A stretch of 64,000 nt of DNA from Allobosea sp. CRIB-10 (GCF_900112185.1 NZ_FOKP01000026.1:1-64000), one strand, 5' to 3'; counted from the first letter of the stretch, positions 43,616 to 52,826 are shown. Numbers and translations are program-made. The notes: generated by a model not told the origin, from the sequence alone.

Positions 43616-43904
43616 GGGCGCTGTCCGGGCTGTTCTGGCGCGGACAGGGAGGAGTCAGCGCTCCGCCCCCGCTCGCGATGTCGGGTCCGGCAGCGTTGCC
43701 AGCATACCTTTAAAATTTTGCCTCATTTCGGCCTTTTCGCGGGCTCTGGCCCCAACCCGTCTCGCCCCTCAGCCCTCACCGTGAGGAGCGATCGCAGATC
43801 GCGTCTCGAAGGATGCTCCGTTACCAGCTGGAGCATCCTTCGAGACGGCCGCTCACGCCGCCTCCTCAGGATGAGGGCCGAGCGCGGGATATCGTCAGTC
43901 GCGC
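43616..43904. other. Intergenic region upstream of the second chemoreceptor gene
   Basis: 289 bp, no gene seen. The half near 43904 is filled by the family C repeat (43771-43878); the half near 43616 should hold the MCP promoter but no clear -35/-10 pair was picked out. A frame from 43590 is open but has no protein-like features. Confidence 0.5.
43771..43878. repeat. Intergenic palindromic repeat, family C, copy 2, with perfect 18-bp stem
   Basis: Outer arms GCCCTCACC and GATGAGGGC match the family C copy at 17158. Inside, CGTCTCGAAGGATGCTCC (43802-43819) is separated by 10 bases from its exact reverse complement (43830-43847). It lies just downstream of the dipeptidase stop. Confidence 0.8.
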
Positions 43905-45047
43905 TCAGCGCGCGGCGACACGCGCGACCGCGCGCATCACCCTCAGCATGTTGCCGCCGGCGAGCTTGGCGAGGTTCTCGTCCGACCAGCCGCGGCGGAT
44001 CAGCTCGGCGATCACGGACGGGAAGGTCGAAGCGTCCTCCAGCCCCTCGGGATTGAGGCCGCCGAAGAAGTCGGAGCCGATGCCGATATGATCGTGGCCG
44101 ATCCGTCTGGCGAGATATTCGACATGGTCGCAATACTGCGCCAGCGTCGCCTTGGGGCGGGGGCCGGCGGTGCGGGTGATCTCGGCCTCGGCCTTCTTGT
44201 AGTCGAACCCCTCCGGCGTCTTGCCGTACTGGTCCTTGGCCGGGCGGTGCCAGTCGCGCGAGGCCTGGCTGATGAAGTCGGGCACGAAGGTCGCCATCAC
44301 CAGCCCGTCGTTCCCGGCGACCCGGTCGAGCACGTCGTCCGGGACATTGCGCGGGTGATCGCAGAGCGAAAAAGCGTTTGAGTGCGACCAGACCACCGGG
44401 GCCGTGCTGATGTCGAGCACGTCGTGCATCACCTTAGGCGCGACATGGGCGAGGTCGACGATCATGCCGAGCCGGTTCATCCGGCCGATCACCTCTTTGC
44501 CGAAATCGGTGAGACCGTTGTGGCGCGGCGCATCGGTGGCCGAATCGCACCAGTCATGGGTGTCGTTGTGGCAGAGTGTCATCAGCCGGACGCCGAGGTC
44601 CCAATAGGCGTCGAGCGCGTCGAGCTCGTTGTCGAGCGCTGAGCCGTTCTCGATCGTCATGAACAGGGCGATCCGCCCCTCCTTCTTCGCCGCCTCGACG
44701 TCGTCGGCCGACAGGCCCGGCCTGAACACGTCGGCATGGTGCTCCCAGATCCGGCGCATCAGCGCGATCTGAGCCAGCGCGAAACCGGCGGGCTTGGGAT
44801 GGTTCGGCGGGACATAGGCTGCGAAGAACTGTCCCGCGAGCTTGCCGGCCTGCATGCGCGGAATGTCGGTATCGGTCTCGGGGTGCACCTTGCCGAGATC
44901 ATAGACGCCGAGATCGCCTCTCGCGGTCCGGTCGAGCCGCACGACAAAGGGCAGGTCGTTGTGGCCGTCGATCAGCGGGACTCGGTCGAGCAAGGCGAGC
45001 GCCTTGTCGTAGGCGGCATCGGCGAGGGGAGGGGCGGCGAGGACCAT
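43905..45047 (-). CDS. Membrane-dipeptidase-like zinc peptidase (M19)
   Basis: A 380-residue enzyme cleaving dipeptides, from MVLAAPPLADAAYDKALALL at 45047; the longer open frame upstream has no M19 sequence. Zinc and substrate ligands are visible: DGHNDLPFVV near the start, a metal Glu in TIENGSALDN, HVAPKVMHDVLD, SHSNAFSLCDHPRN and GIGSDFFGG. Length is normal. It lies 410 bp from the divergent liv cluster that imports branched-chain amino acids, which could link peptide breakdown and amino-acid uptake, though the gap argues for separate control. Confidence 0.9.
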   Translation of the reverse strand: MVLAAPPLADAAYDKALALLDRVPLIDGHNDLPFVVRLDRTARGDLGVYDLGKVHPETDTDIPRMQAGKLAGQFFAAYVPPNHPKPAGFALAQIALMRRIWEHHADVFRPGLSADDVEAAKKEGRIALFMTIENGSALDNELDALDAYWDLGVRLMTLCHNDTHDWCDSATDAPRHNGLTDFGKEVIGRMNRLGMIVDLAHVAPKVMHDVLDISTAPVVWSHSNAFSLCDHPRNVPDDVLDRVAGNDGLVMATFVPDFISQASRDWHRPAKDQYGKTPEGFDYKKAEAEITRTAGPRPKATLAQYCDHVEYLARRIGHDHIGIGSDFFGGLNPEGLEDASTFPSVIAELIRRGWSDENLAKLAGGNMLRVMRAVARVAAR

Positions 45048-45457
45048 GGCGCACCTGGGAAGCGGGGCTGGGGGCGGGATTCGCGAGGAGGAGATCGTGG
45101 CAGCGCGCGAGCCCGTGCGCGAGGCCAAATCAGCGTGCCTTGAGCGCGATTGGAGCCACCATTCCGGTATCTCGCGTCCTGGTGGTGCGACATCAGCGAC
45201 GTGAGCAGCCGATATCGCGGGATCGTGTACTGCATGCCGAGCAATCATCTTGCGCCGAATGCGCGCAGGGCCGCAGCATCGGCTGCCTATTGCATATGCA
45301 ATGTCGCGCAGATTGCTTTTGACAGAAATGTGGCGCGGGGTGATTGTCGAGCGCGCAGACGGTTGGTAGCTCTGCGCCGAAATCGCATCCCGCATGCGCC
45401 GGTGTCATACCGCGCAACAAGAACGGGCAACTGATTCGAGGGGTTAGGCGTCGTTCA
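45048..45457. other. Intergenic region between dipeptidase and liv cluster
   Basis: 410 bp without a credible gene. A candidate sigma70-type promoter for livH has -35 TTGACA at 45319-45324 and, after 17 bp, GATTGT at 45342-45347, about 110 bp before livH. A direct palindromic TTGCATATGCAA stands at 45290-45301. Short open frames here have no family-like sequence. Confidence 0.45.
45319..45347 (+). promoter_or_regulatory. Candidate promoter of the liv cluster
   Basis: TTGACA, 17-bp spacer, GATTGT. The -35 is perfect but the -10 keeps only three of six consensus bases, so confidence is low. Position and direction suit livH. Confidence 0.35.
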
Positions 45458-46375
45458 ATGGAAGTCTTCGTCCAGCAGCTCATCAATGGGCTGACCCTGG
45501 GGTCGATCTACGGCCTCATCGCCATCGGCTATACGATGGTCTTCGGCATCATCGGCATGGTGAATTTCGCCCATGGCGACGTGTTCATGCTGTCGGCCTT
45601 CATCGCGCTGATCTTCTTCATGCTGATTTCGGCCTGGCTCGGCGCCGGACTAATCGTGCTGTCACTGTTCTTCGTCCTGATCCTGGCGATGTTCTTCACT
45701 TCGCTGTGGAACTGGACGATCGAGCGGGTGGCCTACCGGCCGTTGCGCGGTTCGTTCCGACTCGCGCCGCTGATCTCGGCGATCGGCATGTCGATCTTCC
45801 TGATGAATTTCGTCCAGGTCGTGCAGGGTCCGCGCAACAAGCCGACGCCGCCGATGCTGAACAAGTCGATCCTGCTGATCGACAGCGCGACCTACCCGGT
45901 CTCGATCTCCTACAAGCAGATCGTCATCATCGTGACCACGATCGTGCTGCTCGCCGCCTTCTGGTACCTGGTGCAGAAGACGCCGCTCGGCCGGGCCCAG
46001 CGCGCCTGCGAGCAGGATCGCAAGATGGCCTCGCTCCTGGGCATCGACGTCGACCGCACCATCTCGATCACCTTCGTGATGGGCGCGGCGCTCGCGGCGG
46101 TCGCCGGCGTGATGTATCTCGTGCTCTACGGCGTGGTCTCCTTCCATGACGGCTTCGTGCCGGGCGTGAAGGCCTTCACTGCGGCTGTGCTCGGCGGCAT
46201 CGGCTCGCTGCCCGGCGCGGTGCTCGGCGGCTTGCTGATCGGCCTGATCGAGGTGATGTGGTCGGCCTATTTCACCATCGACTACAAGGACGTCGCCGCC
46301 TTCTGCATCCTCGCGGTCGTCCTCGTGTTCATGCCCTCCGGCATCCTCGGCCGGCCCGAAGTCGAGAAGGTCTGA
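45458..46375 (+). CDS. livH: Branched-chain amino-acid ABC transporter permease LivH
   Basis: A 305-residue inner-membrane permease for leucine, isoleucine and valine uptake. It starts MEVFVQQLINGLTLGSIYGL and contains GMVNFAHGDVFMLSAF, the usual LivH opening, and the EAA-like loop AQRACEQDRKMASLLGIDVD. About eight hydrophobic helices. First gene of a compact five-gene run (livHMGF plus a small membrane gene) followed by livK. livM begins 4 bp after its stop. Confidence 0.95.
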   Translation: MEVFVQQLINGLTLGSIYGLIAIGYTMVFGIIGMVNFAHGDVFMLSAFIALIFFMLISAWLGAGLIVLSLFFVLILAMFFTSLWNWTIERVAYRPLRGSFRLAPLISAIGMSIFLMNFVQVVQGPRNKPTPPMLNKSILLIDSATYPVSISYKQIVIIVTTIVLLAAFWYLVQKTPLGRAQRACEQDRKMASLLGIDVDRTISITFVMGAALAAVAGVMYLVLYGVVSFHDGFVPGVKAFTAAVLGGIGSLPGAVLGGLLIGLIEVMWSAYFTIDYKDVAAFCILAVVLVFMPSGILGRPEVEKV

Positions 46376-46379
46376 GCCC

Positions 46380-47762
46380 ATGGCCATGGACGCATCGACG
46401 CCGGCCAAGCGCCAGGCCGACATGACGCGGGCGCTGAAGGAGGCCGCCTTCGCGGCGCTGATCACCTTCGGCCTGTGCATCCCGATCATCGCCTGGGGCA
46501 CGCGCCAGAACCTCGACAACCAGCTCGTGCTCGATCCGCGCTGGGACGCGGTGGCCTGGGCAGTGGCGATCGTCTTCGTCGGCCGCTTCCTGATGGCGCT
46601 GCGCCAGCAGAAGCGCAGCGAGGGCAAGTCGGTCGTCCGGCTCCTGCCGCATGGCACCATCGGCTTCTTCCAGCGCAACTCGAAGTTGTTCTCGCTGTTC
46701 GGGCTCGGCTTCCTGCTGACCTTCCCGATCATCGCGATCAACCTCGCGGGCTGGGGCGGGGCGCTGAAGTGGATCGACAATTTCGGCGTCCAGATCCTGA
46801 TCTATGTGATGCTCGGTTGGGGTCTGAACATCGTCGTCGGCCTCGCCGGCCTGCTCGATCTCGGCTATGTCGCCTTCTATGCGGTCGGCGCCTATTCATA
46901 CGCGCTGCTGGCCAAGAATTTCGGCCTGTCCTTCTGGATCCTGTTGCCGATGGCCGGCATCCTCGCCGCCTTCTGGGGCATGATCCTCGGCTTCCCGGTG
47001 CTGCGCCTGCGCGGCGACTATCTCGCCATCGTCACGCTGGCCTTCGGCGAGATCATCCGCCTCGTCCTGATCAACTGGACGGATTTCTCGAATGGCTATG
47101 CCGGCATCTCCGGCATCCCGCGACCGACCTTCTTCGGCATACCGTTCACGGCAGGCGATGACGGCTTCGCGGCGGTATTCGGGCTGGAGTTCTCGCCGCT
47201 CTACCGCACGATCTTCCTCTACTACGTCATCCTGATGCTGGCGCTGCTGACCGCCTATGTCAGCCTGCGCCTGCGGCGCCTGCCGGTCGGGCGCGCCTGG
47301 GAGGCGCTGCGCGAGGATGAGATCGCCTGCCGTTCGCTCGGCATCAACACCACCAACACCAAGCTGACCGCCTTCTCGATCGGCGCCATGTTCGGCGGCT
47401 TCGCAGGCTCGTTCTTCGCGGCGCGGCAGGGTTTCATCTCGCCTGAATCCTTCGTCTTCATGGAATCGGCGATCATCCTCGCCATCGTCGTGCTCGGCGG
47501 CATGGGCTCGCTCTGGGGTTGCGCCATCGCCGCGATCGCGATGATCGGCGGCACCGAGCTCTTGCGTGAACTCGACTGGCTGAAGCAGATCTTCGGGCCC
47601 GATTTCGACCCGACCAAGTATCGCATGCTGATCTTCGGCTTCGCCATGGTGGTGATCATGATCTGGAAGCCGCGCGGGCTGATCTCGACCCGAGAACCCA
47701 CGGCGTTCCTCAAGGAGAAGAAAGCGATCTCGGCCGACATGGTCCAGGAGGGGCACGGCTGA
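46380..47762 (+). CDS. livM: Branched-chain amino-acid ABC transporter permease LivM
   Basis: A 460-residue permease partner of LivH. An N-terminal extension of about 130 residues with two extra hydrophobic helices precedes the conserved core beginning LGWGLNIVVGLAGLLDLGYV. The coupling loop WEALREDEIACRSLGINTT and GGMGSLWGCAIAAI are typical. The extension is common in alphaproteobacterial LivM. Its stop overlaps the livG start by one base. Confidence 0.95.
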   Translation: MAMDASTPAKRQADMTRALKEAAFAALITFGLCIPIIAWGTRQNLDNQLVLDPRWDAVAWAVAIVFVGRFLMALRQQKRSEGKSVVRLLPHGTIGFFQRNSKLFSLFGLGFLLTFPIIAINLAGWGGALKWIDNFGVQILIYVMLGWGLNIVVGLAGLLDLGYVAFYAVGAYSYALLAKNFGLSFWILLPMAGILAAFWGMILGFPVLRLRGDYLAIVTLAFGEIIRLVLINWTDFSNGYAGISGIPRPTFFGIPFTAGDDGFAAVFGLEFSPLYRTIFLYYVILMLALLTAYVSLRLRRLPVGRAWEALREDEIACRSLGINTTNTKLTAFSIGAMFGGFAGSFFAARQGFISPESFVFMESAIILAIVVLGGMGSLWGCAIAAIAMIGGTELLRELDWLKQIFGPDFDPTKYRMLIFGFAMVVIMIWKPRGLISTREPTAFLKEKKAISADMVQEGHG

Positions 47763-48613
47763 TGACGACCAAACCGCTTCTCCAGGTCGAGCATGTCACC
47801 ATGCGCTTCGGCGGCCTGACCGCCGTCAACGACCTCTCCTTCGAGGCCCGCAAGGGCGACATCACCGCGCTGATCGGCCCGAACGGGGCCGGCAAGACCA
47901 CGGTGTTCAACTGCATCACCGGCTTCTACAAGCCGACCGAAGGCATGATGACGCTGACGCAGGAGAATCCAGATGGTTCTTCGGGAGACAGCTACCTGCT
48001 CGAGCGCATGCCCGACTTCCGGATCGCCTGGAAGGCCAAGGTCGCCCGCACCTTCCAGAATATCCGCCTCTTCGGCGGCATGACGGTGCTGGAGAACCTC
48101 CTGGTCGCGCAGCACAACCCGCTGATGATCGCCTCGGGCTTCACCTTCCTCGGCGTGCTCGGCATCGGCGGCTACAAGGCGCGCGAGAAGGAGGCGATCG
48201 AGAAGGCCAAGTTCTGGCTCGAGAAGATCAACCTGGTTCATCGCGCCGACGATCCCGCCGCGGACCTGCCCTATGGCGACCAACGCCGCCTGGAGATCGC
48301 GCGCGCCATGTGCACCGACCCGGTGCTGCTCTGCCTCGACGAGCCAGCCGCGGGCCTCAACCCGCGCGAAAGCCTCGACCTCAACAATCTCCTGCTGTCG
48401 ATCCGCAAGGACCACGGCACGGCGCTCCTGCTGATCGAACATGACATGTCGGTGGTGATGGAAATCTCTGATCATGTCGTGGTGCTTGACTACGGCACCA
48501 AGATCGCGGACGGCACGCCGGCCGAAGTCCAGGCCGATCCGAAGGTGATCGCGGCCTATCTCGGCGTCGACGACGAAGAGGTCGAAGCGGTGGAAGCGGA
48601 GGTCGGCCTATGA
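47762..48613 (+). CDS. livG: Branched-chain amino-acid ABC transporter ATPase LivG
   Basis: A 283-residue ATPase. Walker A GPNGAGKTT near residue 39, signature PYGDQRRLEIARAM (the LivG form of LSGGQ), Walker B VLLCLDEPAAGLNP and H-loop LIEHDMSVV. An insert at about 75-90 (ENPDGSSGDSYLLERM) is slightly longer than in E. coli. Overlaps livF by 4 bp. Confidence 0.95.
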   Translation: MTTKPLLQVEHVTMRFGGLTAVNDLSFEARKGDITALIGPNGAGKTTVFNCITGFYKPTEGMMTLTQENPDGSSGDSYLLERMPDFRIAWKAKVARTFQNIRLFGGMTVLENLLVAQHNPLMIASGFTFLGVLGIGGYKAREKEAIEKAKFWLEKINLVHRADDPAADLPYGDQRRLEIARAMCTDPVLLCLDEPAAGLNPRESLDLNNLLLSIRKDHGTALLLIEHDMSVVMEISDHVVVLDYGTKIADGTPAEVQADPKVIAAYLGVDDEEVEAVEAEVGL

Positions 48614-49341
48614 GCGAGGCTCAACCGCTCCTCTCGGTCCGCGGCGTCAAGACCTATTACGGCAAGATCATCGCGCTGAAGGGCGTCGATGTCGACGTCC
48701 GCCAGGGCGAGATCGTGACCATGATCGGCGCCAACGGTGCCGGCAAATCGACGCTGATGATGACGATCTTCGGCGCGCCGCAGGCCCGCGAAGGCTCGAT
48801 CACCTATGAAGGGCGCGACATCACCAAGATGCCGAGCCACGAGATCGCGCGCCTCGGCATCGCGCAGTCGCCGGAAGGGCGGCGCATCTTCCCGCGCATG
48901 ACGGTATTCGAGAATCTGCAGATGGGCGCAGCCGTTGCCGGCATGCAGCATTTCGACGAGGACCTCGAGACAATCTGCACGCTGTTCCCGCGCGTGAAGG
49001 AGCGCCTGCAGCAGCGCGGCGGCACGCTTTCGGGCGGCGAGCAGCAGATGGTGGCGATCGCGCGCGCCCTGATGGCACGGCCGAAGCTCCTGATGCTCGA
49101 CGAGCCTTCGCTCGGTCTCGCGCCGCTGATCGTCAAGCAGATCTTCGAGGCGATCAAGGAACTCAACCGCAGCCAGGGCTTGACCGTGTTCCTGGTCGAG
49201 CAGAACGCTTTCCATGCGCTCAAGCTCGCCCATCGTGGCTATGTCATGGTCAACGGCGTGATCACCATGAGCGGCAGCGGCAAGGAGCTGCTCGCCAATC
49301 CGCAGGTGAGGGCGGCCTATCTCGAAGGCGGGCGGCATTGA
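48610..49341 (+). CDS. livF: Branched-chain amino-acid ABC transporter ATPase LivF
   Basis: A 243-residue ATPase. Walker A GANGAGKST, signature LSGGEQQMVAIARALM, Walker B LLMLDEPSLGLAPL, H-loop LVEQNAFHAL and the usual ending with VRAAYLEGG. It forms the heterodimeric motor with LivG. Starts within the last codons of livG. Confidence 0.95.
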   Translation: MSEAQPLLSVRGVKTYYGKIIALKGVDVDVRQGEIVTMIGANGAGKSTLMMTIFGAPQAREGSITYEGRDITKMPSHEIARLGIAQSPEGRRIFPRMTVFENLQMGAAVAGMQHFDEDLETICTLFPRVKERLQQRGGTLSGGEQQMVAIARALMARPKLLMLDEPSLGLAPLIVKQIFEAIKELNRSQGLTVFLVEQNAFHALKLAHRGYVMVNGVITMSGSGKELLANPQVRAAYLEGGRH

Positions 49342-49370
49342 GCGCCGCGAGCTTTTAACGGAGCACGCTG

Positions 49371-49724
49371 ATGCAGGGCATTCTCTATGAGGAGCCGACC
49401 GTCTGGCTCTTTCTCCTCGTCACGGTGGTGATGGGCGGCTGGGCCGCCTGGATGGCGGGGCGGGCGGTGGCGATCACCTGGCGGCCGCCGATTCAGCTCG
49501 TCTTCTATACGTTGATCCTCGGGCTGGTGATCCGCTTCATCCACTTCGCCCTGTTCGAGGCGACGCTGCTGTCGCCGCACTATTACATCGTCGACACGCT
49601 GGTGCTCTTCGCCTTCAGTTTCGCCGGCTGGCGCTACAACCGGGCGCGGCAGATGACGACGCAATATCGCTGGCTCTACGAGCGCACCGGACCCTTCAGC
49701 TGGAGGGCTCGGGAGAGCTCCTGA
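49371..49724 (+). CDS. Small membrane protein of the liv cluster (DUF6867-like)
   Basis: A 117-residue protein starting MQGILYEEPTVWLFLLVTVV. Three hydrophobic segments lie at about 11-31, 40-62 and 72-88, followed by a basic tail (YNRARQMTTQYRWLYERTGP). It sits 29 bp after livF and 146 bp before livK in the same direction. Similar short membrane genes accompany liv operons in Hyphomicrobiales; the DUF number is from memory and less sure than the gene itself. Function unknown, perhaps transporter assembly. Confidence 0.75.
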   Translation: MQGILYEEPTVWLFLLVTVVMGGWAAWMAGRAVAITWRPPIQLVFYTLILGLVIRFIHFALFEATLLSPHYYIVDTLVLFAFSFAGWRYNRARQMTTQYRWLYERTGPFSWRARESS

Positions 49725-49870
49725 GACAGCGCGAACACCACCAAAGTTCACCGGGCTTGCCGCGTGACAGCACCTCGAAAAAGCGCAAGACTGCGTTTTC
49801 CGGTGGCACCACGCGCCGAGACGGGACGGCACGTCCGCCCCGTAAAATTCTCACAGGGGAGTCACAACGC

Positions 49871-50986
49871 ATGAAGAAGCTGCTCTTGGGCGGAATTGCC
49901 CTTGGCGCGGTCCTCGCCTTTTCGGGCGTCGCGAACGCACAGATCAAGCTCGGCGTCGGCGGCCCGATCACGGGTCCGAATGCGGCGTTCGGGGCGCAGT
50001 TGAAGAACGGGGCGGAACAGGCTGCTGAAGACATCAACGCGGCCGGCGGTATCCTTGGCCAGAAGATCCAGGTCGTCCTCGGCGACGACGTCTCGGATCC
50101 GAAGCAGGGCGTCTCGGTCGCCAACAAGTTCGTCGGCGACGGCGTCAAGCTGGTGCTCGGCCACTTCAACTCCGGCGTCACCATGCCGGCGTCGGAAGTC
50201 TATGCCGAGAACGGCATCCTGATGATCAGCCCCTCGGCGACCAATCCGAAGATCACCGAGCGCGGGCTGTGGAACGTATTCCGCACCTGCGGCCGTGACG
50301 ATCAGCAGGGCTCGGTTGCGGCGGAGTACATCGCCAAGAACCTCAAAGGCAAGAAGATCGCCATCGTCCACGACAAGACGACCTATGGCCAGGGCCTCGC
50401 CGACGAGACCCGCAAGGGCCTGACCAAGGCCGGCGTCAAGGACGTGCTCTATGAAGGCGTCAACGCCGGCGAGAAGGACTTCTCGGCGCTGATCTCGAAG
50501 CTGAAGTCGACGGGCGCCGACTACCTCTACTGGGGTGGCCTGCACACCGAAGGCGGCCTGATCGTGCGCCAGATGCGCGACCAGGGCCTGAAGACCGTGA
50601 TGATCTCCGGCGACGGCATCACCACCGACGAGTTCGCCACGATCGGCGGCCCCGGCGTCGAAGGCACGCTGATGACCTTCCCGCCGGATCCGCAGAAGCG
50701 TCCGGAAGCCGCCGCGGTCCTGAAGAAGTTCGAGGCCCGCAAGTTCAAGCCGGAAGCCTACACGCTCTACAGCTACGCCGCGGTCCAGATCATGGCCGAA
50801 GGCGCCAAGCGCGCGAACTCGGTCGATCCCAAGAAGATCGCCGCGGCGCTGCATGGCGGCCAGCCGGTCGACACGGTCATCGGCAAGATCGGCTTCGACA
50901 AGAAGGGCGACATCACCCGTCCGGACTACACGGTCTACACCTGGAAGAAGGGGGCCGACGGCAAGATCGGCTATGTCGAAAACTGA
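49871..50986 (+). CDS. livK: Branched-chain amino-acid ABC transporter substrate-binding protein
   Basis: A 371-residue periplasmic binding protein. Signal peptide MKKLLLGGIALGAVLAFSGV ending ANA-QIK. The mature protein opens IKLGVGGPITGPNAAFGAQL and has the LivK/LivJ pattern (INAAGGILGQKIQVVLGDD, GVTMPASEVYAENGI, FRTCGRDDQQG). A ribosome site (caggggagtc) precedes ATG 49871; upstream codons are non-coding. It completes the transporter. A hairpin terminator follows. Confidence 0.95.
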   Translation: MKKLLLGGIALGAVLAFSGVANAQIKLGVGGPITGPNAAFGAQLKNGAEQAAEDINAAGGILGQKIQVVLGDDVSDPKQGVSVANKFVGDGVKLVLGHFNSGVTMPASEVYAENGILMISPSATNPKITERGLWNVFRTCGRDDQQGSVAAEYIAKNLKGKKIAIVHDKTTYGQGLADETRKGLTKAGVKDVLYEGVNAGEKDFSALISKLKSTGADYLYWGGLHTEGGLIVRQMRDQGLKTVMISGDGITTDEFATIGGPGVEGTLMTFPPDPQKRPEAAAVLKKFEARKFKPEAYTLYSYAAVQIMAEGAKRANSVDPKKIAAALHGGQPVDTVIGKIGFDKKGDITRPDYTVYTWKKGADGKIGYVEN

Positions 50987-51019
50987 TCGTCTCTGATCGC
51001 CGAAAGGCATGAGACAGAG

Positions 51020-51050
51020 CCCGCTCCGGAGCGATCCGGGGCGGGTTTTT
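51020..51050 (+). terminator. Rho-independent terminator after livK
   Basis: CCCGCTCCGG (51020-51029), loop AGCGAT, CCGGGGCGGG (51036-51045; one mismatch), then TTTTT. It lies 33 bp after the livK stop and closes the liv cluster. Confidence 0.88.
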
Positions 51051-51180
51051 CTTTGTCGGTGCGTCTTGACCGAGTGCGGTCGCGAGCCCTTGCGGTCATG
51101 AAACACAAGGCGCGTTGTCGGGAGGCGCGATCGCCGTTCGTCCTCGAAGGGCAGAGCGCGCAAGCCAGCAGGAGCCACCG

Positions 51181-51828
51181 ATGACCGCCACCATCACCGC
51201 CTTCGAACGTTCGCCCGATCGCGGCAATGGCCTGGCGCGCGACATGCGCCTTCGCTGGGCGTTCGAGGAAGTAGGCCAGCCCTATGATGTTCGCCTCATG
51301 TCGTTCAAGGCGATGAAGCAGCCGGCGCATCTTGCGATTCAGCCCTTCGGGCAGATCCCGACCTATGAGGACGGCGACATTGCCCTGTTCGAATCCGGAG
51401 CGATCGTGTTCCATATCGCTGAGCGCCATAAGGGCCTGCTGCCGGACGAGGCGAATGCCCGGGCGCGCGCGATCATGTGGATGTTCGCCGCCCTCAACAC
51501 GCTGGAACCGCCGATTTTCGACCGCAGCCTCGTCAGGATTCTGGAGCGCGACAAGCCCTGGTATGAGGAGCGCCTTGCAGCTCTCGGCGAGATCATCGGC
51601 AAACGGCTCGACGGTCTCTCCAGTCATCTCGGCGCTGCCGACTGGCTCGACCGTACGTTCAGCGCAGGAGACCTGCTGATGGTCACCGTGCTGCGTCGCT
51701 TGCAAGGTTCAGGCATGCTGGAAGAGCGGCCGAACCTCGCCGCCTACATCGCCCGCGCCGAAGCGCGGCCGGCGTACCAGCGCGCCTTCGCGGCTCAATT
51801 GGCGGTGTTCACCGCGGCGGCGGGCTGA
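51181..51828 (+). CDS. Glutathione S-transferase-family protein
   Basis: A 215-residue protein starting MTATITAFERSPDRGNGLAR after a ribosome site (caggagcc). The thioredoxin-like N-domain contains FGQIPTYEDGDIALFESGAI, where the cis-Pro and ES pair bind glutathione, and an all-helical C-domain follows from about 90. The usual catalytic Ser/Tyr/Cys near residue 10 is not obvious. Unlike the pair at 55970 and 56767, it is only distantly related to them. Substrate unknown. Confidence 0.88.
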   Translation: MTATITAFERSPDRGNGLARDMRLRWAFEEVGQPYDVRLMSFKAMKQPAHLAIQPFGQIPTYEDGDIALFESGAIVFHIAERHKGLLPDEANARARAIMWMFAALNTLEPPIFDRSLVRILERDKPWYEERLAALGEIIGKRLDGLSSHLGAADWLDRTFSAGDLLMVTVLRRLQGSGMLEERPNLAAYIARAEARPAYQRAFAAQLAVFTAAAG

Positions 51829-51856
51829 CCGAATCTGCTCGCCGGAAGCGCCCCTC

Positions 51857-52417
51857 TCACGCCGCCGTCAGGCCCTTCATGAACCCGGCGAAGCGCAGCA
51901 GCCCGTCAGGCCAGGGGCCATGGCCGGATTCGGTGTTGAGATGGCCGCTGTCGCCGGCGTCGACGAATTCCGAGCCCCAGGCCTGCGCCAGGGCCTTGGC
52001 CTCGTCCTGCGTGCAATAGGGGTCGGTCGCGCTGGCGATCAGTACCGAGCGGAAGGGCAGGGGTTTTTGCGGGATCGCGGCGAAGTCGTCGGCCATGCCG
52101 GGGATGGCGCGCTTGGCCCGCTCGGAGGCCGGCGCGACCAGGAAGGCGCCGGTGACCTCATGCGGCTTCAGATGCTCGGCCGCATGCGCGACGGCGCTGC
52201 AGCCGGCCGAATGGGCGACGATGACGACCGGCCTGGTCGCGGCGCGCACGGCGGCGACGATGCGGCCGGCCCAGCCGTCGCGGGTCGGCTTGTACCAGTC
52301 CTCCTGCTCGACGCGGCGGGCCGTCGGCAGCTTGGCTTCCCAGCGGCTCTGCCAATGGTCGGGGCCGGAGCCCGACCAGCCGGGGACGATCAGGATGTCG
52401 GTGTCGGAGGTTTTCAT
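51857..52417 (-). CDS. RBBP9/YdeN-family serine hydrolase
   Basis: A 186-residue alpha/beta hydrolase. It starts MKTSDTDILIVPGWSGSGPD, a family hallmark (PGW-GS-P-HW). The nucleophile is Ser in VAHSAGCSAV, the acid is probably Asp in ASATDPYC and the base His in GDSGHLNTESG. Substrate unknown. It starts 5 bp after the PIN-toxin stop on the same strand, so read-through from the toxin-antitoxin operon is possible. Confidence 0.87.
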   Translation of the reverse strand: MKTSDTDILIVPGWSGSGPDHWQSRWEAKLPTARRVEQEDWYKPTRDGWAGRIVAAVRAATRPVVIVAHSAGCSAVAHAAEHLKPHEVTGAFLVAPASERAKRAIPGMADDFAAIPQKPLPFRSVLIASATDPYCTQDEAKALAQAWGSEFVDAGDSGHLNTESGHGPWPDGLLRFAGFMKGLTAA

Positions 52418-52421
52418 GGGA

Positions 52422-52826
52422 TCAAAGCACTATGAGGCCTTCGGCGCGGGCGGCTGCCGCCAGTTTTCGATCGACCGTCGCAAGCGGCGCTGACCGGTCC
52501 AGCGCAAGCTGGAGATAACAGGCATCGTAGCTCGTCAACTCATGCCGGGCGGCGAGTGGGCGGATGTCAGCGGCAACCCGGTCAAGTCCGAAATGACAGG
52601 TCTCGACCGGGATGCTGGCGATGGCGTGCCAGACGGCATCGCCATCTGCAGCCGAGAGGATTGCGCGGCGGCGCTTCGTCAACAGGACGTTCGCGACTTC
52701 GATCGGCCAAAGCCCCGGAACGTATCCGCCTCCGCCGAAATAAGGCGCGAGCTTCGTCAGCGCAGTTTGGTCCTGTTCGTCTGGCGAGAGGGCGGCGATG
52801 ACGATCGAGGCGTCGATGACCGCCAT
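52422..52826 (-). CDS. PIN-domain toxin (VapC-type)
   Basis: A 134-residue PIN ribonuclease. It begins MAVIDASIVIAALSPDEQDQ, giving the first acidic residue Asp5, with the Glu of IEVANVLLTKRRR and the Asp of YDACYLQLALDRSAPLAT; the last motif LATVDRKLAAAARAEG is characteristic of VapC. The start shares one base with the antitoxin stop. It differs clearly from the FitB-type toxin at 8245, so the two loci are independent. Confidence 0.9.
   Translation of the reverse strand: MAVIDASIVIAALSPDEQDQTALTKLAPYFGGGGYVPGLWPIEVANVLLTKRRRAILSAADGDAVWHAIASIPVETCHFGLDRVAADIRPLAARHELTSYDACYLQLALDRSAPLATVDRKLAAAARAEGLIVL

Noticed and set aside
45048..45395. N-terminal extension of the dipeptidase to 45395
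   Set aside because: The extra 116 residues have no M19 similarity and span the divergent promoter region.
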